DNA from: DAOLCO01 sp964612555
GTDB lineage: Bacteria; Bdellovibrionota_C; UBA2361; SZUA-149; DAOLCO01
NCBI GenBank assembly: GCA_964612555.1
Contig: CAZTBW010000004.1
Span: forward strand, 182,748 to 246,747
Direction: 5' to 3'
Length of the DNA: 64,000 bases
Shown here: positions 26,400 through 35,674 of the stretch, in pieces
Layout: every line of letters begins with the position of its first letter
How positions within the stretch are numbered: the first letter of the stretch is position 1
Position numbers and translations under genes: made by a program
Notes under the pieces: generated by a model
Told to the model about the DNA's origin: nothing
Databases searched by the model: none
What the model saw: the letters and a program-made list of their open reading frames with translations, nothing else

Positions 26400-28799
26400 T
26401 TAGCGGTACGAATGAGGAACCCAGCTTCCCCATTTCTTCTCATATTTCTTCTTGTTATCAGAAAATATCTGATCATACGTCTGCTTTGGAAGCTGGCTGA
26501 AAGAAATAGAGCCATAATGATGAATAAAAACATCCTCCACACAAACCACCCGATACCCTGCCGCTCTGACACGCTCGGCATAATCATCATCCTCAAACAT
26601 ACCAATACCAAAACTCTCATCAAGATAGCCGACCTTATCAAGCACTTCCTTACGAAATGCCACACAGAACATCGCCGCAACATCAATATCAAAAAACTCT
26701 CCCTGATACTGATTCCTCAAACCCCAGCTAAAACCCGTCATCTCAGGGATTGATCGATACGTGGTCTCTATTTTTGCTTCATTCCCTATACAGTTCGTAA
26801 CCGGTCCAACTATACCAAGCTCTTCCTGACTTGCATAATAAAGAAGACGCTCCAGCCACCCGCTTGGCACCACCACATCATTATTTAAAAGAACAAAAAA
26901 GTCCGAGTCTTTTGCATAGCTAAGCCCCTGATTGTTTCCAGCGGCAAAACCCTTGTTTTCATCGTTTTGAATAAGTTTTATTTTGGGACATATCGCTGCT
27001 GCCGCTTTTAAATATTGGCGAACTTCGGGGGAAGAAGCATTGTCAACAATAACTATTTCATAATTCTCATAACTGGTATTCTGAAGAATACTTCCAAGAC
27101 ACTCCCTGAGATAAGGAAACGCCTCGTAAGAAAGAATAATAATTGATACTTTTTTCTGAATTTTTTTGATTTCTTCCCGAAGTACCTGCCCTCTGTGTTC
27201 CCAGGTTTCATTCAAGGCAACTTCCCTTCTTTGCTCCCTCTTCTGATCAGACACATCTTCTTTCAGAGCACATTCAAGATTTTCCACGAACTCTTCAGGA
27301 GATTCATACAGATACGTAAGATTATCATAACGCTCTGTCTCCGGAAGAGAGCGGGCAACTACAGGCTTTCCACTTGCAAAGTACTCGTACAACTTTACCG
27401 GGTTAGTAGCTTCTGTAAGTGGCAGATGTTTAAAAGGAATCGTACATACATCAAAAATCGAAAGATACGAAGGCAAATCCGAGTAGCTGATTTCACCTAA
27501 AAACTTTATATTCTTCTTATCAAGTTCCTCTCTGATCTCATCCGGATAACGTCCAATAAGAACAAATGTCCAGTCGGGATGAACCTCTGCGGCGTGTTTT
27601 ACCGCCTCTACATCAAACCACTCCGCAATTGCTCCGAAATATCCAATCACCGGCTTTTTGTAAGAACCCGGGGAGATACCCTCCTTTGATACCTTGGAAG
27701 GAACAAGGGACTTGGAAAAGTGCTCAACATCTCCCGCATTACGAATCAACACACAGTGGTTGTCACTTTCACGTGCCTGTTCGTACAGTTTCTGAGATGA
27801 GGTAACGAGAAGATCTGAATTTTTTTTCAGCTCATCTTCTGCACGGAGCATTTCCGTGCTGTTATTCTCAAAACCACTGTGATCATCCATGCAGTCATAT
27901 ATAATCGGATATCCTCGTTCTTCTTTTAATTTAAGAGCATATGGCAGCCAGAACGGAAGGTGTACAAACAAGACAACATCCTCAAAAGCACGCTCCAGAA
28001 GAAAGGAAGTAATAGCACGACAGCCAATTTCAACACTGCGGTAAGACGGAGTGTGCTTATAAAGATTCAGTCTGGGATTACCGGGAAGCAATAATTTCGT
28101 AACCCGTTCTTCAAGAGGAACAGTAATAATTTTCTCTGTTCCATACCCATGAAGACACGTTGACACATAACAGACATGATCTCCATGCCGTGCAAGTTCC
28201 CGAAGAAGATGCTGGGGACGTTGTTCCCGATACTCCCACTCAATAACGGGAAAACAAATTACCGCTCTATGCCTTGCGTGAGAATCATCCAGGTCTGCCT
28301 GCACCAGACTCTCATTTGATACAAGCTCCAGTGAAACAGAGTGAATGGCAAAAAGAGAGGGTTTCTCGCACAACCTGAAACGCACCTCGGAAGCTTCAAG
28401 AGGTGCAGCTAAAAGAAGCTCCGCAGTGTTTGCACTGGTAATCCGCATAGGTTTTTCAGTAGAAACACTTTTTCCGGAAGAGTTGAGAAATTCCACCTTG
28501 GGGATGATCGGCTCAGGAAAACTTGTAAATGAAATTTCTATCTTGCAAAGGTTTTTAGTGGAAGAAGGAGGGGGTAGGGAAATAGAAATTGAGGCATTCC
28601 CCTTTTCTGAGATATATCCAAAAGGGGTAAGCACCATAGCACCTTCAGAGATGGCACCGGGAAAACCTTCATAGGTACCATCAGGCACGGGAAGACCTCC
28701 GTAGCGAGACTCCACCGCAGACTTTTTCCCGAGATATCGATAATATCTGGGAGAATACAAACGCTTAGTCTTTTTAACTATTTTTTTGAGATTGCTCAC
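26400..28799 (-). CDS. Two-domain glycosyltransferase (GT4-like + GT2)
   Basis: A 799-residue fusion. An N-terminal beta-rich region (about 35-165) is unassigned. A GT-B glycosyltransferase follows (about 178-540): VICFPVIEWEYREQRPQHLLRELA, PVIGYFGAIAEWFDVEAV and the donor-site YEYFASGKPVVA. The C-terminal third (about 545-799) is a GT-A family 2 enzyme, with SIIILSYEAFPYLRECLGSIL, VIVDNASS, NKGFAAGNNQG, the metal motif LLNNDVV, and FEDDDYAERVRAAGY as the catalytic-base region. It could add two successive sugars. It is the first gene of an operon with wecB. Confidence 0.92.
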   Translation of the reverse strand: MSNLKKIVKKTKRLYSPRYYRYLGKKSAVESRYGGLPVPDGTYEGFPGAISEGAMVLTPFGYISEKGNASISISLPPPSSTKNLCKIEISFTSFPEPIIPKVEFLNSSGKSVSTEKPMRITSANTAELLLAAPLEASEVRFRLCEKPSLFAIHSVSLELVSNESLVQADLDDSHARHRAVICFPVIEWEYREQRPQHLLRELARHGDHVCYVSTCLHGYGTEKIITVPLEERVTKLLLPGNPRLNLYKHTPSYRSVEIGCRAITSFLLERAFEDVVLFVHLPFWLPYALKLKEERGYPIIYDCMDDHSGFENNSTEMLRAEDELKKNSDLLVTSSQKLYEQARESDNHCVLIRNAGDVEHFSKSLVPSKVSKEGISPGSYKKPVIGYFGAIAEWFDVEAVKHAAEVHPDWTFVLIGRYPDEIREELDKKNIKFLGEISYSDLPSYLSIFDVCTIPFKHLPLTEATNPVKLYEYFASGKPVVARSLPETERYDNLTYLYESPEEFVENLECALKEDVSDQKREQRREVALNETWEHRGQVLREEIKKIQKKVSIIILSYEAFPYLRECLGSILQNTSYENYEIVIVDNASSPEVRQYLKAAAAICPKIKLIQNDENKGFAAGNNQGLSYAKDSDFFVLLNNDVVVPSGWLERLLYYASQEELGIVGPVTNCIGNEAKIETTYRSIPEMTGFSWGLRNQYQGEFFDIDVAAMFCVAFRKEVLDKVGYLDESFGIGMFEDDDYAERVRAAGYRVVCVEDVFIHHYGSISFSQLPKQTYDQIFSDNKKKYEKKWGSWVPHSYR

Positions 28800-28905
28800 G
28801 ATTCTATCACAAAGAATTTAGTAAATTTTCAGTACATTTCACAGGGGGTTTTCGTAGGGGCTTAGTAGCAAATTAAGAGCGTTTCATCAAGTCAGGGGAC
28901 CGCAA

Positions 28906-29979
28906 TTATTTTTTAAGTTGCTGAATTTTCTCATATCCTGGTGCCAGCTCTGCCCTTAATCTCCTGATTTCTTCACTACTTGACTCTAGTACGCTGGCAA
29001 GTCTTCTTATTTCATCATCTCTTGTCAAAATGTCATTATACATATTTTTTATAGTCTCACTGGTCTCTGAAACTATTTTTGAAAGTCTGCTGATTTCTTT
29101 ATCTCTCTCAAGGATATCACCGGAGGAACTCGTTCCGGGAAGAACTCTGATTTCTTTTGTGAGTTCGATAAAAAACCGTGTCATAAACTCTTCCCACTCA
29201 CGCCTTTCAACCTGCCTGACGCTTTTTCCGGCTCCGTCTTCCATGGAAAAAGGGTCTTTTGAAGCCAGCACTATCCTTCGGTAACCATCCCCCGCCCCAT
29301 CATTTTCAACCCAGTCATTTTCAGCAAAGTGCCTGTTAAAATAATCCGATATTCTAATAATAAACGAATACATTTCAGGAAACCCATGAAGTAAAATTAT
29401 TTTGGGAAGCAAGTCTTTCAGCCACTCAATTTTTCCATGTTTGAAACTTTTTACATGCCACCCTTTCTTTTTTAAAAACTCCTGCAACTCAGCACTTGAA
29501 GGTAAACCATATTCATCATGCTCCTTGAGCCAGGAATATTTTTCGCCGTAAACGGATTGGTACTGGGAGTGAATAATCTGATCAAGTTCTCTGGCGTGAG
29601 AAGTATCGCCACAGGGAAAGGCAAAAAGCAGAACACCCCTTGAAAGATGCACACATCGTTCTACAAATTCATTTCTTTTTTCAAGAGGAATATGTTCATA
29701 CGTATCTATGGAAACAACTACATCCTTTTTATTTTCAACTGCATTAACATCCAGATCAAAAATCGAATCAGTAATCACTCTTTTATCGGGAAGAGATACC
29801 TCCTTAAGAAGAGGGTCAAGGTATGTAATATCTTTACCTCTCAGGAAATTACCCAACAGACAATAAGGACCGGAACCGATATCAAGCACACTTGAGAACT
29901 CAATTGAGGACTTTTCAAGAATTGAGCTTGTCCCAAAATATCTACTATATTGATCAAATATCATTGCTTCTTCTGACAT
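28906..29979 (-). CDS. SAM-dependent methyltransferase with C-terminal coiled coil
   Basis: A class I methyltransferase of about 357 residues. The SAM site is VLDIGSGPYCLLGNFL, followed by ITYLDPL and VVVSIDTYEHIP. After about residue 255 the sequence becomes a long heptad coiled coil with repeated ILERDKEISRL, ILTRDDEIRRL and SEEIRRLRAEL. The ATG at 29979 is preferred; the longer frame starts at 30045. It lies divergently beside the ABC-2 permease. The layout resembles chain-terminating methyltransferases such as WbdD, which cap O-antigen and use a coiled coil as a ruler. The kinase domain of WbdD is absent. Confidence 0.82.
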   Translation of the reverse strand: MSEEAMIFDQYSRYFGTSSILEKSSIEFSSVLDIGSGPYCLLGNFLRGKDITYLDPLLKEVSLPDKRVITDSIFDLDVNAVENKKDVVVSIDTYEHIPLEKRNEFVERCVHLSRGVLLFAFPCGDTSHARELDQIIHSQYQSVYGEKYSWLKEHDEYGLPSSAELQEFLKKKGWHVKSFKHGKIEWLKDLLPKIILLHGFPEMYSFIIRISDYFNRHFAENDWVENDGAGDGYRRIVLASKDPFSMEDGAGKSVRQVERREWEEFMTRFFIELTKEIRVLPGTSSSGDILERDKEISRLSKIVSETSETIKNMYNDILTRDDEIRRLASVLESSSEEIRRLRAELAPGYEKIQQLKK

Positions 29980-30063
29980 TTCCCCAGCCTGTCGTTTCTT
30001 CTTATTTCGTCCACTTGCGCATTTACCATCAACTCTGTACACCAAGAACGGGAGTGTCGCAAA

Positions 30064-30876
30064 ATGAATGTCATAAGATTAATTAAAAACCTGCTTACTA
30101 CTACGTTTCAACAAAAAGAGCTGATTTTTTCATTAACAAAACGTGAAATTGCCTCCCAGTACCAGGGCTCCTTCCTGGGCATCATATGGACTATCATTAC
30201 CCCTGCAATAATGATCACCGTATTCTGGTTTGTTTTCAGTGTGGGCTTTAAAAGTCAGCCCATGAACGATGTCCCCTTTGTAGTATGGCTCACCGCAGGT
30301 CTTTCAATCTGGATGTTTTTTTCCGAGTCCATTCTAAGTAGTTCCGAGGTTATCATTCATAATTCTCAACTGATCAAAAAAACTCTTTTTAAACCTCAAA
30401 TCCTGCCTCTGGTTAAAGTTCTAAGCAGCCTTGTGACTCATGCCATCTTTGTACTGATTTTAATATTTCTGATTTTATCTCAAGGACTTCCTTTCTCTTG
30501 GTACTACTTTCAAGCCCTTTACTACCTTTTTTGCACCATGATGCTTGCTCTTGGGCTTGCCTGGCTCGTATCCTCACTTACGGTATTTATAAGAGACATA
30601 AGTAAAATCGTTTCTGTTTTCATGCAGATTGGTTTTTGGAGTACTCCCATCTTTTGGGATATCAGCATAATGGACTCTCCCCTGATTCGTGACCTCCTTC
30701 GGCTTAACCCCATGTACTATGTAGTGCGGGGGTATCGGGAATCCTTTATTTATTCTGTTCCGTTCTGGAACCACCCCGCAGAGACTCTTCGTTTCTGGAT
30801 TATTACCGGGGTAATACTTGCTCTGGGCGGATTACTCTTTCGCAAACTGAAACCTCACTTTGCAGATGTTTTGTGA
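30064..30876 (+). CDS. ABC-2 type polysaccharide export permease (Wzm/KpsM/TagG-like)
   Basis: A 270-residue protein with six predicted membrane helices, typical of exporters that move undecaprenyl-linked polysaccharides. The N-terminus LTKREIASQYQGSFLGIIWTIITPAIMITVFWFVF matches the cytoplasmic gate helix and the KREI/RYxxSxLG region of the family. SVFMQIGFWSTPIFWD and LLRLNPMYYVVRGYRE are the usual C-terminal patterns. GGGAG precedes the ATG. The ATP-binding partner (Wzt-type) is not adjacent, which is unusual because these normally form a pair. Confidence 0.92.
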   Translation: MNVIRLIKNLLTTTFQQKELIFSLTKREIASQYQGSFLGIIWTIITPAIMITVFWFVFSVGFKSQPMNDVPFVVWLTAGLSIWMFFSESILSSSEVIIHNSQLIKKTLFKPQILPLVKVLSSLVTHAIFVLILIFLILSQGLPFSWYYFQALYYLFCTMMLALGLAWLVSSLTVFIRDISKIVSVFMQIGFWSTPIFWDISIMDSPLIRDLLRLNPMYYVVRGYRESFIYSVPFWNHPAETLRFWIITGVILALGGLLFRKLKPHFADVL

Positions 30877-31067
30877 TTTGGTGTGGCACTAGAACGGGTG
30901 TTTTGGACTCCTCAGACTTTTCTATCTTTTTTGTCCCTAATCAAACTTTATTAAGGTTTAAGTAAAAGTTTACCTGATCCCAAGCTCACAAATTTAGGAT
31001 AAACTACAATAATATTTTTATGGGCTCTTTAGTGCAAAGTAACTTTGAGCCGATTGTACTATTAAGA

Positions 31068-31112
31068 TTACAAGGGAAAGATTACACAAGATATGTAAGC
31101 TTTTCCTTGTAA
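31068..31112 (+). promoter_or_regulatory. Stem-loop in the leader of the gene at 31134
   Basis: TTACAAGGGAAA (31068-31079) pairs with TTTTCCTTGTAA (31101-31112), 12 bp with one G-U pair and a 21-nt loop. It ends 13 nt before the AGGA ribosome site. Just upstream, a second small stem (CAAAGT/ACTTTG at 31035-31047, flanked by GGCTC/GAGCC) is visible. Together they could form a structured leader. No known riboswitch pattern was recognised. Confidence 0.4.
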
Positions 31113-31133
31113 GCAAACTTATATCAGGACCAG

Positions 31134-32579
31134 ATGCTTAACATGAATAAGATATCTTTTTTATCATTATTACTCGCTTTCACACTAGTGATACCTCTTA
31201 ATTTGCATGCGCAGGTTATTGGGGATTACGATGGGGACGGCACTTCAGATCTTTCTTTGGGGCTTGTTGACCGTGGACGTAACTATACTGCGTACCTGAC
31301 CCGCAGAAGCAGCGCACCTACTAATCCTTACTTCTGGGAATGGGGAGTAGCAGCAGATGCTTTTGCCCCCGGAAGATATTACAGCAATGACGACAGAATA
31401 TTTCCTGCTATTGTTCGGGTAATCAGCGCATCCCAACCACTTCAATGGTATTTTAAAAAACCTGATGGTTCCGATCTGACTCTTCAATACGGTCTTCCGG
31501 GAGACACCGTTCCGAATCATGGACCTGACTTTGATGGCGACGGAATATCCGACATTTATGTTGTTCGTGACGGAACATCGGCTTTTTATCCCGGATTTAA
31601 AATATGGTTCATCGCTCTTAGCTCTACCGGCACAGTCCATCAGACGGTATTTGGTATGAGTGGTGACAGAGTGTTCGGTGCAGATGTAAATGGTGATGGG
31701 ATAGCTGAAATGGTAGCTTTAAGACCTACTACCTACGAATGGTTCAGTGCCAGCATATACGCAACTGATGCTTCTCATATTCATGCACAACAGTGGGGAC
31801 TACCTGGTGATCTTCCACTCCTGCCTCAGGATCTTGATGGAGATGAGATGCCCGACTACATTATCAGCAGAAGGGAAGGAGCAGTACAATTCGCCTATAT
31901 CCGGTTCTCAAATGGTTCATTCCAGAAGAGACAACTTGGAATGGCAGACTCCATACCGGTAGTTGGTAAATTCAGTTCTCAGAGAGTAGTATCTGATTTT
32001 GCATGGCAGCAAAGAGATACCGGATGGGCAGCAATAAGACATGCGAATGGAAACTTGAATCTTTTCCAGCACGGGATATCCACTAATGCTATCATTCGCC
32101 CGGACGGAACTGTCGTACAACCTAATGAAGACGGACGATTCCCCGGTGCACAAGTTAACCCTCCCGGCGGTGGAAACGACGACCAGCCCCCGATAGTGGG
32201 AGAAGGTCTTGGTTCAGTTTGTCAGACTATTCAGGCACCTTTTAGAGGCTTCCTGTGGAAACCTGCATCAGATCACTCAGGTGCCCCAAGAGAAGGAAGA
32301 CCTATGATAGCGTGGGAAGCTTCACCTCCATCCGGTATGTCCTGTTTAAGAATCTACTCCAGCAACGGTGGAGAGGTTTCCAGATTCGGTAGATATGCCA
32401 CCGGTGGACATTATGGTGCACGCTGGTATTCAGGTTGGGGATGTGGTGACCACAAATATGCTTCTCATATTGCTCAGGCAGCCACCAACTCAGCCGGAAA
32501 CAGAAACGTATATGTTCAGGCAGGGGGAGGAAAGTGTATTGGTCCAATTAACCCGACATCAAGAAATGGTAGTCTTTAG
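31134..32579 (+). CDS. Secreted FG-GAP/VCBS-like repeat protein with FLWKP module
   Basis: A 481-residue secreted protein with a signal peptide (LSLLLAFTLVIPLNLHAQ). It has repeats built around acidic calcium-binding loops: GDYDGDGTSDLSL, DFDGDGISDIYV, DVNGDGIAEMV and DLDGDEMPDYII. These are integrin-like FG-GAP/VCBS repeats that form a beta-propeller. The C-terminal domain starts FRGFLWKPASDHSG and runs to a Cys-containing tail with WYSGWGCGDHKYASHIA. The same FLWKPxSDxSG opening occurs in the lipoprotein at 20985. The ATG at 31134 is used because AGGA is 4 nt upstream; a second ATG is 9 nt later. Confidence 0.82.
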   Translation: MLNMNKISFLSLLLAFTLVIPLNLHAQVIGDYDGDGTSDLSLGLVDRGRNYTAYLTRRSSAPTNPYFWEWGVAADAFAPGRYYSNDDRIFPAIVRVISASQPLQWYFKKPDGSDLTLQYGLPGDTVPNHGPDFDGDGISDIYVVRDGTSAFYPGFKIWFIALSSTGTVHQTVFGMSGDRVFGADVNGDGIAEMVALRPTTYEWFSASIYATDASHIHAQQWGLPGDLPLLPQDLDGDEMPDYIISRREGAVQFAYIRFSNGSFQKRQLGMADSIPVVGKFSSQRVVSDFAWQQRDTGWAAIRHANGNLNLFQHGISTNAIIRPDGTVVQPNEDGRFPGAQVNPPGGGNDDQPPIVGEGLGSVCQTIQAPFRGFLWKPASDHSGAPREGRPMIAWEASPPSGMSCLRIYSSNGGEVSRFGRYATGGHYGARWYSGWGCGDHKYASHIAQAATNSAGNRNVYVQAGGGKCIGPINPTSRNGSL

Positions 32580-32613
32580 TAAACTGATACCGTTTCTTTG
32601 TTTATATTAGTAA

Positions 32614-32647
32614 TAAAAAAGGGCGCATATACTGCGTCCTTTTTTTG
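32614..32647 (+). terminator. Rho-independent terminator after the repeat protein
   Basis: GGGCGCA (32621-32627) pairs with TGCGTCC (32633-32639) with one G-U pair and a 5-nt loop. An A-run precedes it and a T-run (32640-32646) follows, so it could act in both directions. It lies about 35 nt after the stop codon at 32579. Confidence 0.85.
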
Positions 32648-32711
32648 TGCCTTTTTTTATTTCATTTTTGTTGCAGATCTGTGCTACAATTCCTAAAATT
32701 CACGTATCAGC

Positions 32712-33542
32712 ATGATGAAATATACACGATTTATTTTTCTACTACTCCTCCACTTCTGCATCCTCTCTTCACCCTCTTATGGAGAGAATGCCCCGGGAGA
32801 TAAAGACGGTCTTGGACCAACCTATCCCAAATGGAAACAGATAACTCATGGGCTTGAGTTCAGCAAAATGCTTCTTCCTGCCTCCGGTTCTTTTGTCAGA
32901 TCAGAGTTATATATACTCAAAATAGATCTCAAACTTCTCACTATTTCAGGAGTTCATGCCCCAACACATCTTGGGGAAAAAAGGGGGAGTGTAAAATCCA
33001 TGGTACGGATAAAAAATGCCCTAGCAGGTATCAATGCAAATTTCTTTGATACCAAAAACGATACTCTCGGGGTACTTATAGTAGACACTGAAATGCTTTC
33101 CTCTCTCCACGAAGGAGGGAAATTATTAAGCGGTATCTTTCAGATTAAACAAAACATTCCATCCATAATAAATAGAAACGAGTTCACACCTGAAATGGTA
33201 GAACTGGCGGTACAGTCCGGTCCCCTGCTGATTGTAAACTCAAAAAAAACAAGAGTAAGTTCTCAGGATCAGAGAAGCAGACGCTCCGGTATCGCAATAA
33301 CGGAAAAGGGCGATATCATTCTCTTTGCAACCCAACTTCGTTTCCCCGGCGCAACTCTTGAAGAACTGCGCTCAACTCTTTTACATTCAGACCTCGGCAT
33401 CACCAATGCCCTTAATCTTGATGGGGGCGGCTCTTCTCAGCTTTTTTTCTATGAGAATCAGGAAAAAACCAAAGAAATTTCCTTATCAGGGGGAGATGAA
33501 GTGCCATCGGCGATAGTTGTGCTTCCAAGGGAAACCCTTTAA
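32712..33542 (+). CDS. Phosphodiester glycosidase family protein (NAGPA-like)
   Basis: A 276-residue protein with a signal peptide (FIFLLLLHFCILSSPSYG), so it is probably periplasmic or exported. The NAGPA domain motifs are visible: INANFFD, VQSGPLLI, RRSGIAI and NALNLDGGGSSQLFF. This family includes the enzyme that uncovers mannose-6-phosphate by removing GlcNAc from a phosphodiester. Bacterial members probably hydrolyse sugar phosphodiesters in cell-surface polymers. Its stop is 9 nt before the next gene, so it is probably co-transcribed with the TrmH-like and AtuA-like genes downstream. The substrate is unknown. Confidence 0.88.
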   Translation: MMKYTRFIFLLLLHFCILSSPSYGENAPGDKDGLGPTYPKWKQITHGLEFSKMLLPASGSFVRSELYILKIDLKLLTISGVHAPTHLGEKRGSVKSMVRIKNALAGINANFFDTKNDTLGVLIVDTEMLSSLHEGGKLLSGIFQIKQNIPSIINRNEFTPEMVELAVQSGPLLIVNSKKTRVSSQDQRSRRSGIAITEKGDIILFATQLRFPGATLEELRSTLLHSDLGITNALNLDGGGSSQLFFYENQEKTKEISLSGGDEVPSAIVVLPRETL

Positions 33543-33551
33543 TATACCCCA

Positions 33552-34307
33552 ATGAACGATGCGATCACCGATATAGTTATTGGAATGTTGAGCCCTGAGC
33601 GGCTGGAGCGTATAGATCATGTTCTTGAAAACAGAACCTCTTCACTTACTATTCTTTTGGACAGGATTCATCACCCTCACAACATTGCCGCAATACTGAG
33701 AAGTGCCGATGCATTCGGAATACGCAGTGTACACCTTATTGAATCATCAAAAAACAATGACAAATCACTTGATGAAAAACATATTTCTGAAGCACAGAAA
33801 TCTCCCGGCATAAGCATGGGAACGGAAAAATGGGTCGAAATAGTCAGACACTCCTCTGGTAGAGAGGCAATACAGTCTCTGAAGACTGAGGGCTTCACAA
33901 TAGTTACACTTAATCCTCCCCCGATTAATCCCCCCACTGACAATCTTACCTCTAACGGCAGTTCAAAAGACTGTATCTCTATTACTGAATTACCGTTTGA
34001 GAAAAAACTCTGCCTCCTTTTTGGAAGTGAGCTTGAAGGGGTTGACCCTGCACTTGAACATGAAGCTGATATCAGTGCCTATATACCAATGTATGGTTTT
34101 GTTGAAAGCTTTAATGTTTCAGTAGCCTGTGCCATTACCTTGTTCTGTTCTGTAATAAAAAAGACTTCTCCTGAAAGAAGAACTCCCCCTCTTTCAGAAA
34201 CTGAAAAGGGCGCATTAAGAGACAAATGGATAAAACAATCCATCCCGAGATCAAAGGAAGTACTGGCTAATCTTGAAAAAAGATCAGAAAGAGATATTCG
34301 CTCATGA
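33552..34307 (+). CDS. trmH: TrmH-like tRNA/rRNA 2'-O-methyltransferase (SpoU family)
   Basis: A 251-residue SPOUT methyltransferase with the three SpoU motifs: motif 1 RIHHPHNIAAILRSADAFG, motif 2 LCLLFGSELEGVDP and motif 3 IPMYGFVESFNVSVACAITLF. TrmH methylates G18 of tRNA in many bacteria. An insertion of about 25 Pro/Ser-rich residues (PPPINPPTDNLTSNGSSKD) lies between the first half and motif 2. The GFVESFNVSVA ending supports TrmH over RlmB. The stop overlaps the start of the next gene, so translation is coupled. The exact target nucleotide is not certain. Confidence 0.87.
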   Translation: MNDAITDIVIGMLSPERLERIDHVLENRTSSLTILLDRIHHPHNIAAILRSADAFGIRSVHLIESSKNNDKSLDEKHISEAQKSPGISMGTEKWVEIVRHSSGREAIQSLKTEGFTIVTLNPPPINPPTDNLTSNGSSKDCISITELPFEKKLCLLFGSELEGVDPALEHEADISAYIPMYGFVESFNVSVACAITLFCSVIKKTSPERRTPPLSETEKGALRDKWIKQSIPRSKEVLANLEKRSERDIRS

Positions 34308-35674
34308 ATAATAAACACGTAAGAATCGGCGGTGGACAAGGGTTCTGGGGAGATTGGCTCGATGCCCCGCTTCAGCTTGCAGAAAAGGGCGCGGTTGATT
34401 ATCTGGTGCTTGATTATCTTGCAGAAGTCACCATGTCGATACTGGCAAAACAGATGGATAGAGACTCTTCTCTTGGCTATGCAAAAGACTTTCCTTTATT
34501 GGTACAAAAACTTGCTCCGTATCTGAAAAATAAAAAACTGAAAATAGTTGCAAACTCCGGCGGCTTGCACCCTGAAGCCTGTGCACGAAAATGTCTTGAG
34601 GTTTTACAATCCTCTTCTGATGACTTTTCACCAAAAATAGCTATCGTCAAAGGTGATAATATTTTTCCTGTTCGGGAAGACCTGAAAGCAAAAGGCTGCT
34701 CTTTTAATCATTTCGAAACTGGCAGTTCAATTGAATCAGTTTCGTCTCATATAAAAAGCATGAATGCTTATATCGGTGGAGCGTGTATAACTGAAGCACT
34801 TGGTGCAGGTGCAGATATTGTAATCACAGGAAGGGTAGCTGACCCTTGTCTTACATCAGCAATCCTTGCCCATGAATTTTCCTGGAACTACTCTGATTGG
34901 GACAAGCTCGCATCTGGAGTAATTGCCGGTCACGTTATAGAGTGTGGGGCACATGCAAGTGGTGGTAACTTTTCTGCGGGATGGGACAGCGTTCAGGAGC
35001 CCTGGAATATCGGATTTCCCATAGTGGAATGTTATTCTGACGGAAGTTTCATCGTGACAAAGGCAGATACCACAGGAGGAATAGTAAATTCTTCAACTGT
35101 CTCTGAACAGCTTCTCTATGAGATCGGAGACCCGAGCTCATACTACACCCCTGATGTAATAGCTGATTTTACTTCCATATCTCTCAAGGAACTTTCAGAA
35201 AATCGGGTGCAGGTAAGTCCCGCAAAAGGTAGGCACAAACCCAAAACTTTAAAAATCTCTGCCTCATACTTTGATGGATATTCAACTGAAGGAACCTTAG
35301 TACTTATTGGTCCTCAGGTGTTAAAAAAAGCAGAGATTTGTGAACGGACTCTAAGACATCGTATTGATGCTGCCGGCATTTCATATAAAGATTTGCACTT
35401 TGAATACCTTGGTGCACTTTCATGCATACCCGGTATGAGAGAAAAAAATTTATATCCCGAACCTGCTGAAATTGTGTTTCGGGCAGCAATACATACTTCA
35501 GAAAAGAAAGACGCGGAGCGCTTTTCAAGAGAGATCACCCCTCTGGTTCTCAGCGGTCCTTCGGGTATTACCGGTTATGCCGGGGGCAAACAGTCGGTAC
35601 GAGAAGTGTATGCATATTTTCCAACTTTGATAGATCGCTCTTATATTAATCCTGAGTGGGAGTTTATATCATGA
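34304..35674 (+). CDS. AtuA/DUF1446-family protein
   Basis: A 456-residue protein with the DUF1446 pattern: RIGGGQGFWGDWLDAPLQLAEKGAVDYLVLDYLAEVTMSIL at the start, then VANSGGLHPEACA, ACITEALGAGADIVITGRVADPCLTSAI and HVIECGAHASGGNF. AtuA is needed for growth on acyclic terpenes in Pseudomonas and belongs with a geranyl-CoA carboxylase pathway. Its catalytic role is not settled to my knowledge. The ferredoxin-like domain that sometimes forms the C-terminus is a separate gene here (35656). Acyl-CoA carboxylase genes lie about 22 kb away. Confidence 0.9.
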   Translation: MNNKHVRIGGGQGFWGDWLDAPLQLAEKGAVDYLVLDYLAEVTMSILAKQMDRDSSLGYAKDFPLLVQKLAPYLKNKKLKIVANSGGLHPEACARKCLEVLQSSSDDFSPKIAIVKGDNIFPVREDLKAKGCSFNHFETGSSIESVSSHIKSMNAYIGGACITEALGAGADIVITGRVADPCLTSAILAHEFSWNYSDWDKLASGVIAGHVIECGAHASGGNFSAGWDSVQEPWNIGFPIVECYSDGSFIVTKADTTGGIVNSSTVSEQLLYEIGDPSSYYTPDVIADFTSISLKELSENRVQVSPAKGRHKPKTLKISASYFDGYSTEGTLVLIGPQVLKKAEICERTLRHRIDAAGISYKDLHFEYLGALSCIPGMREKNLYPEPAEIVFRAAIHTSEKKDAERFSREITPLVLSGPSGITGYAGGKQSVREVYAYFPTLIDRSYINPEWEFIS

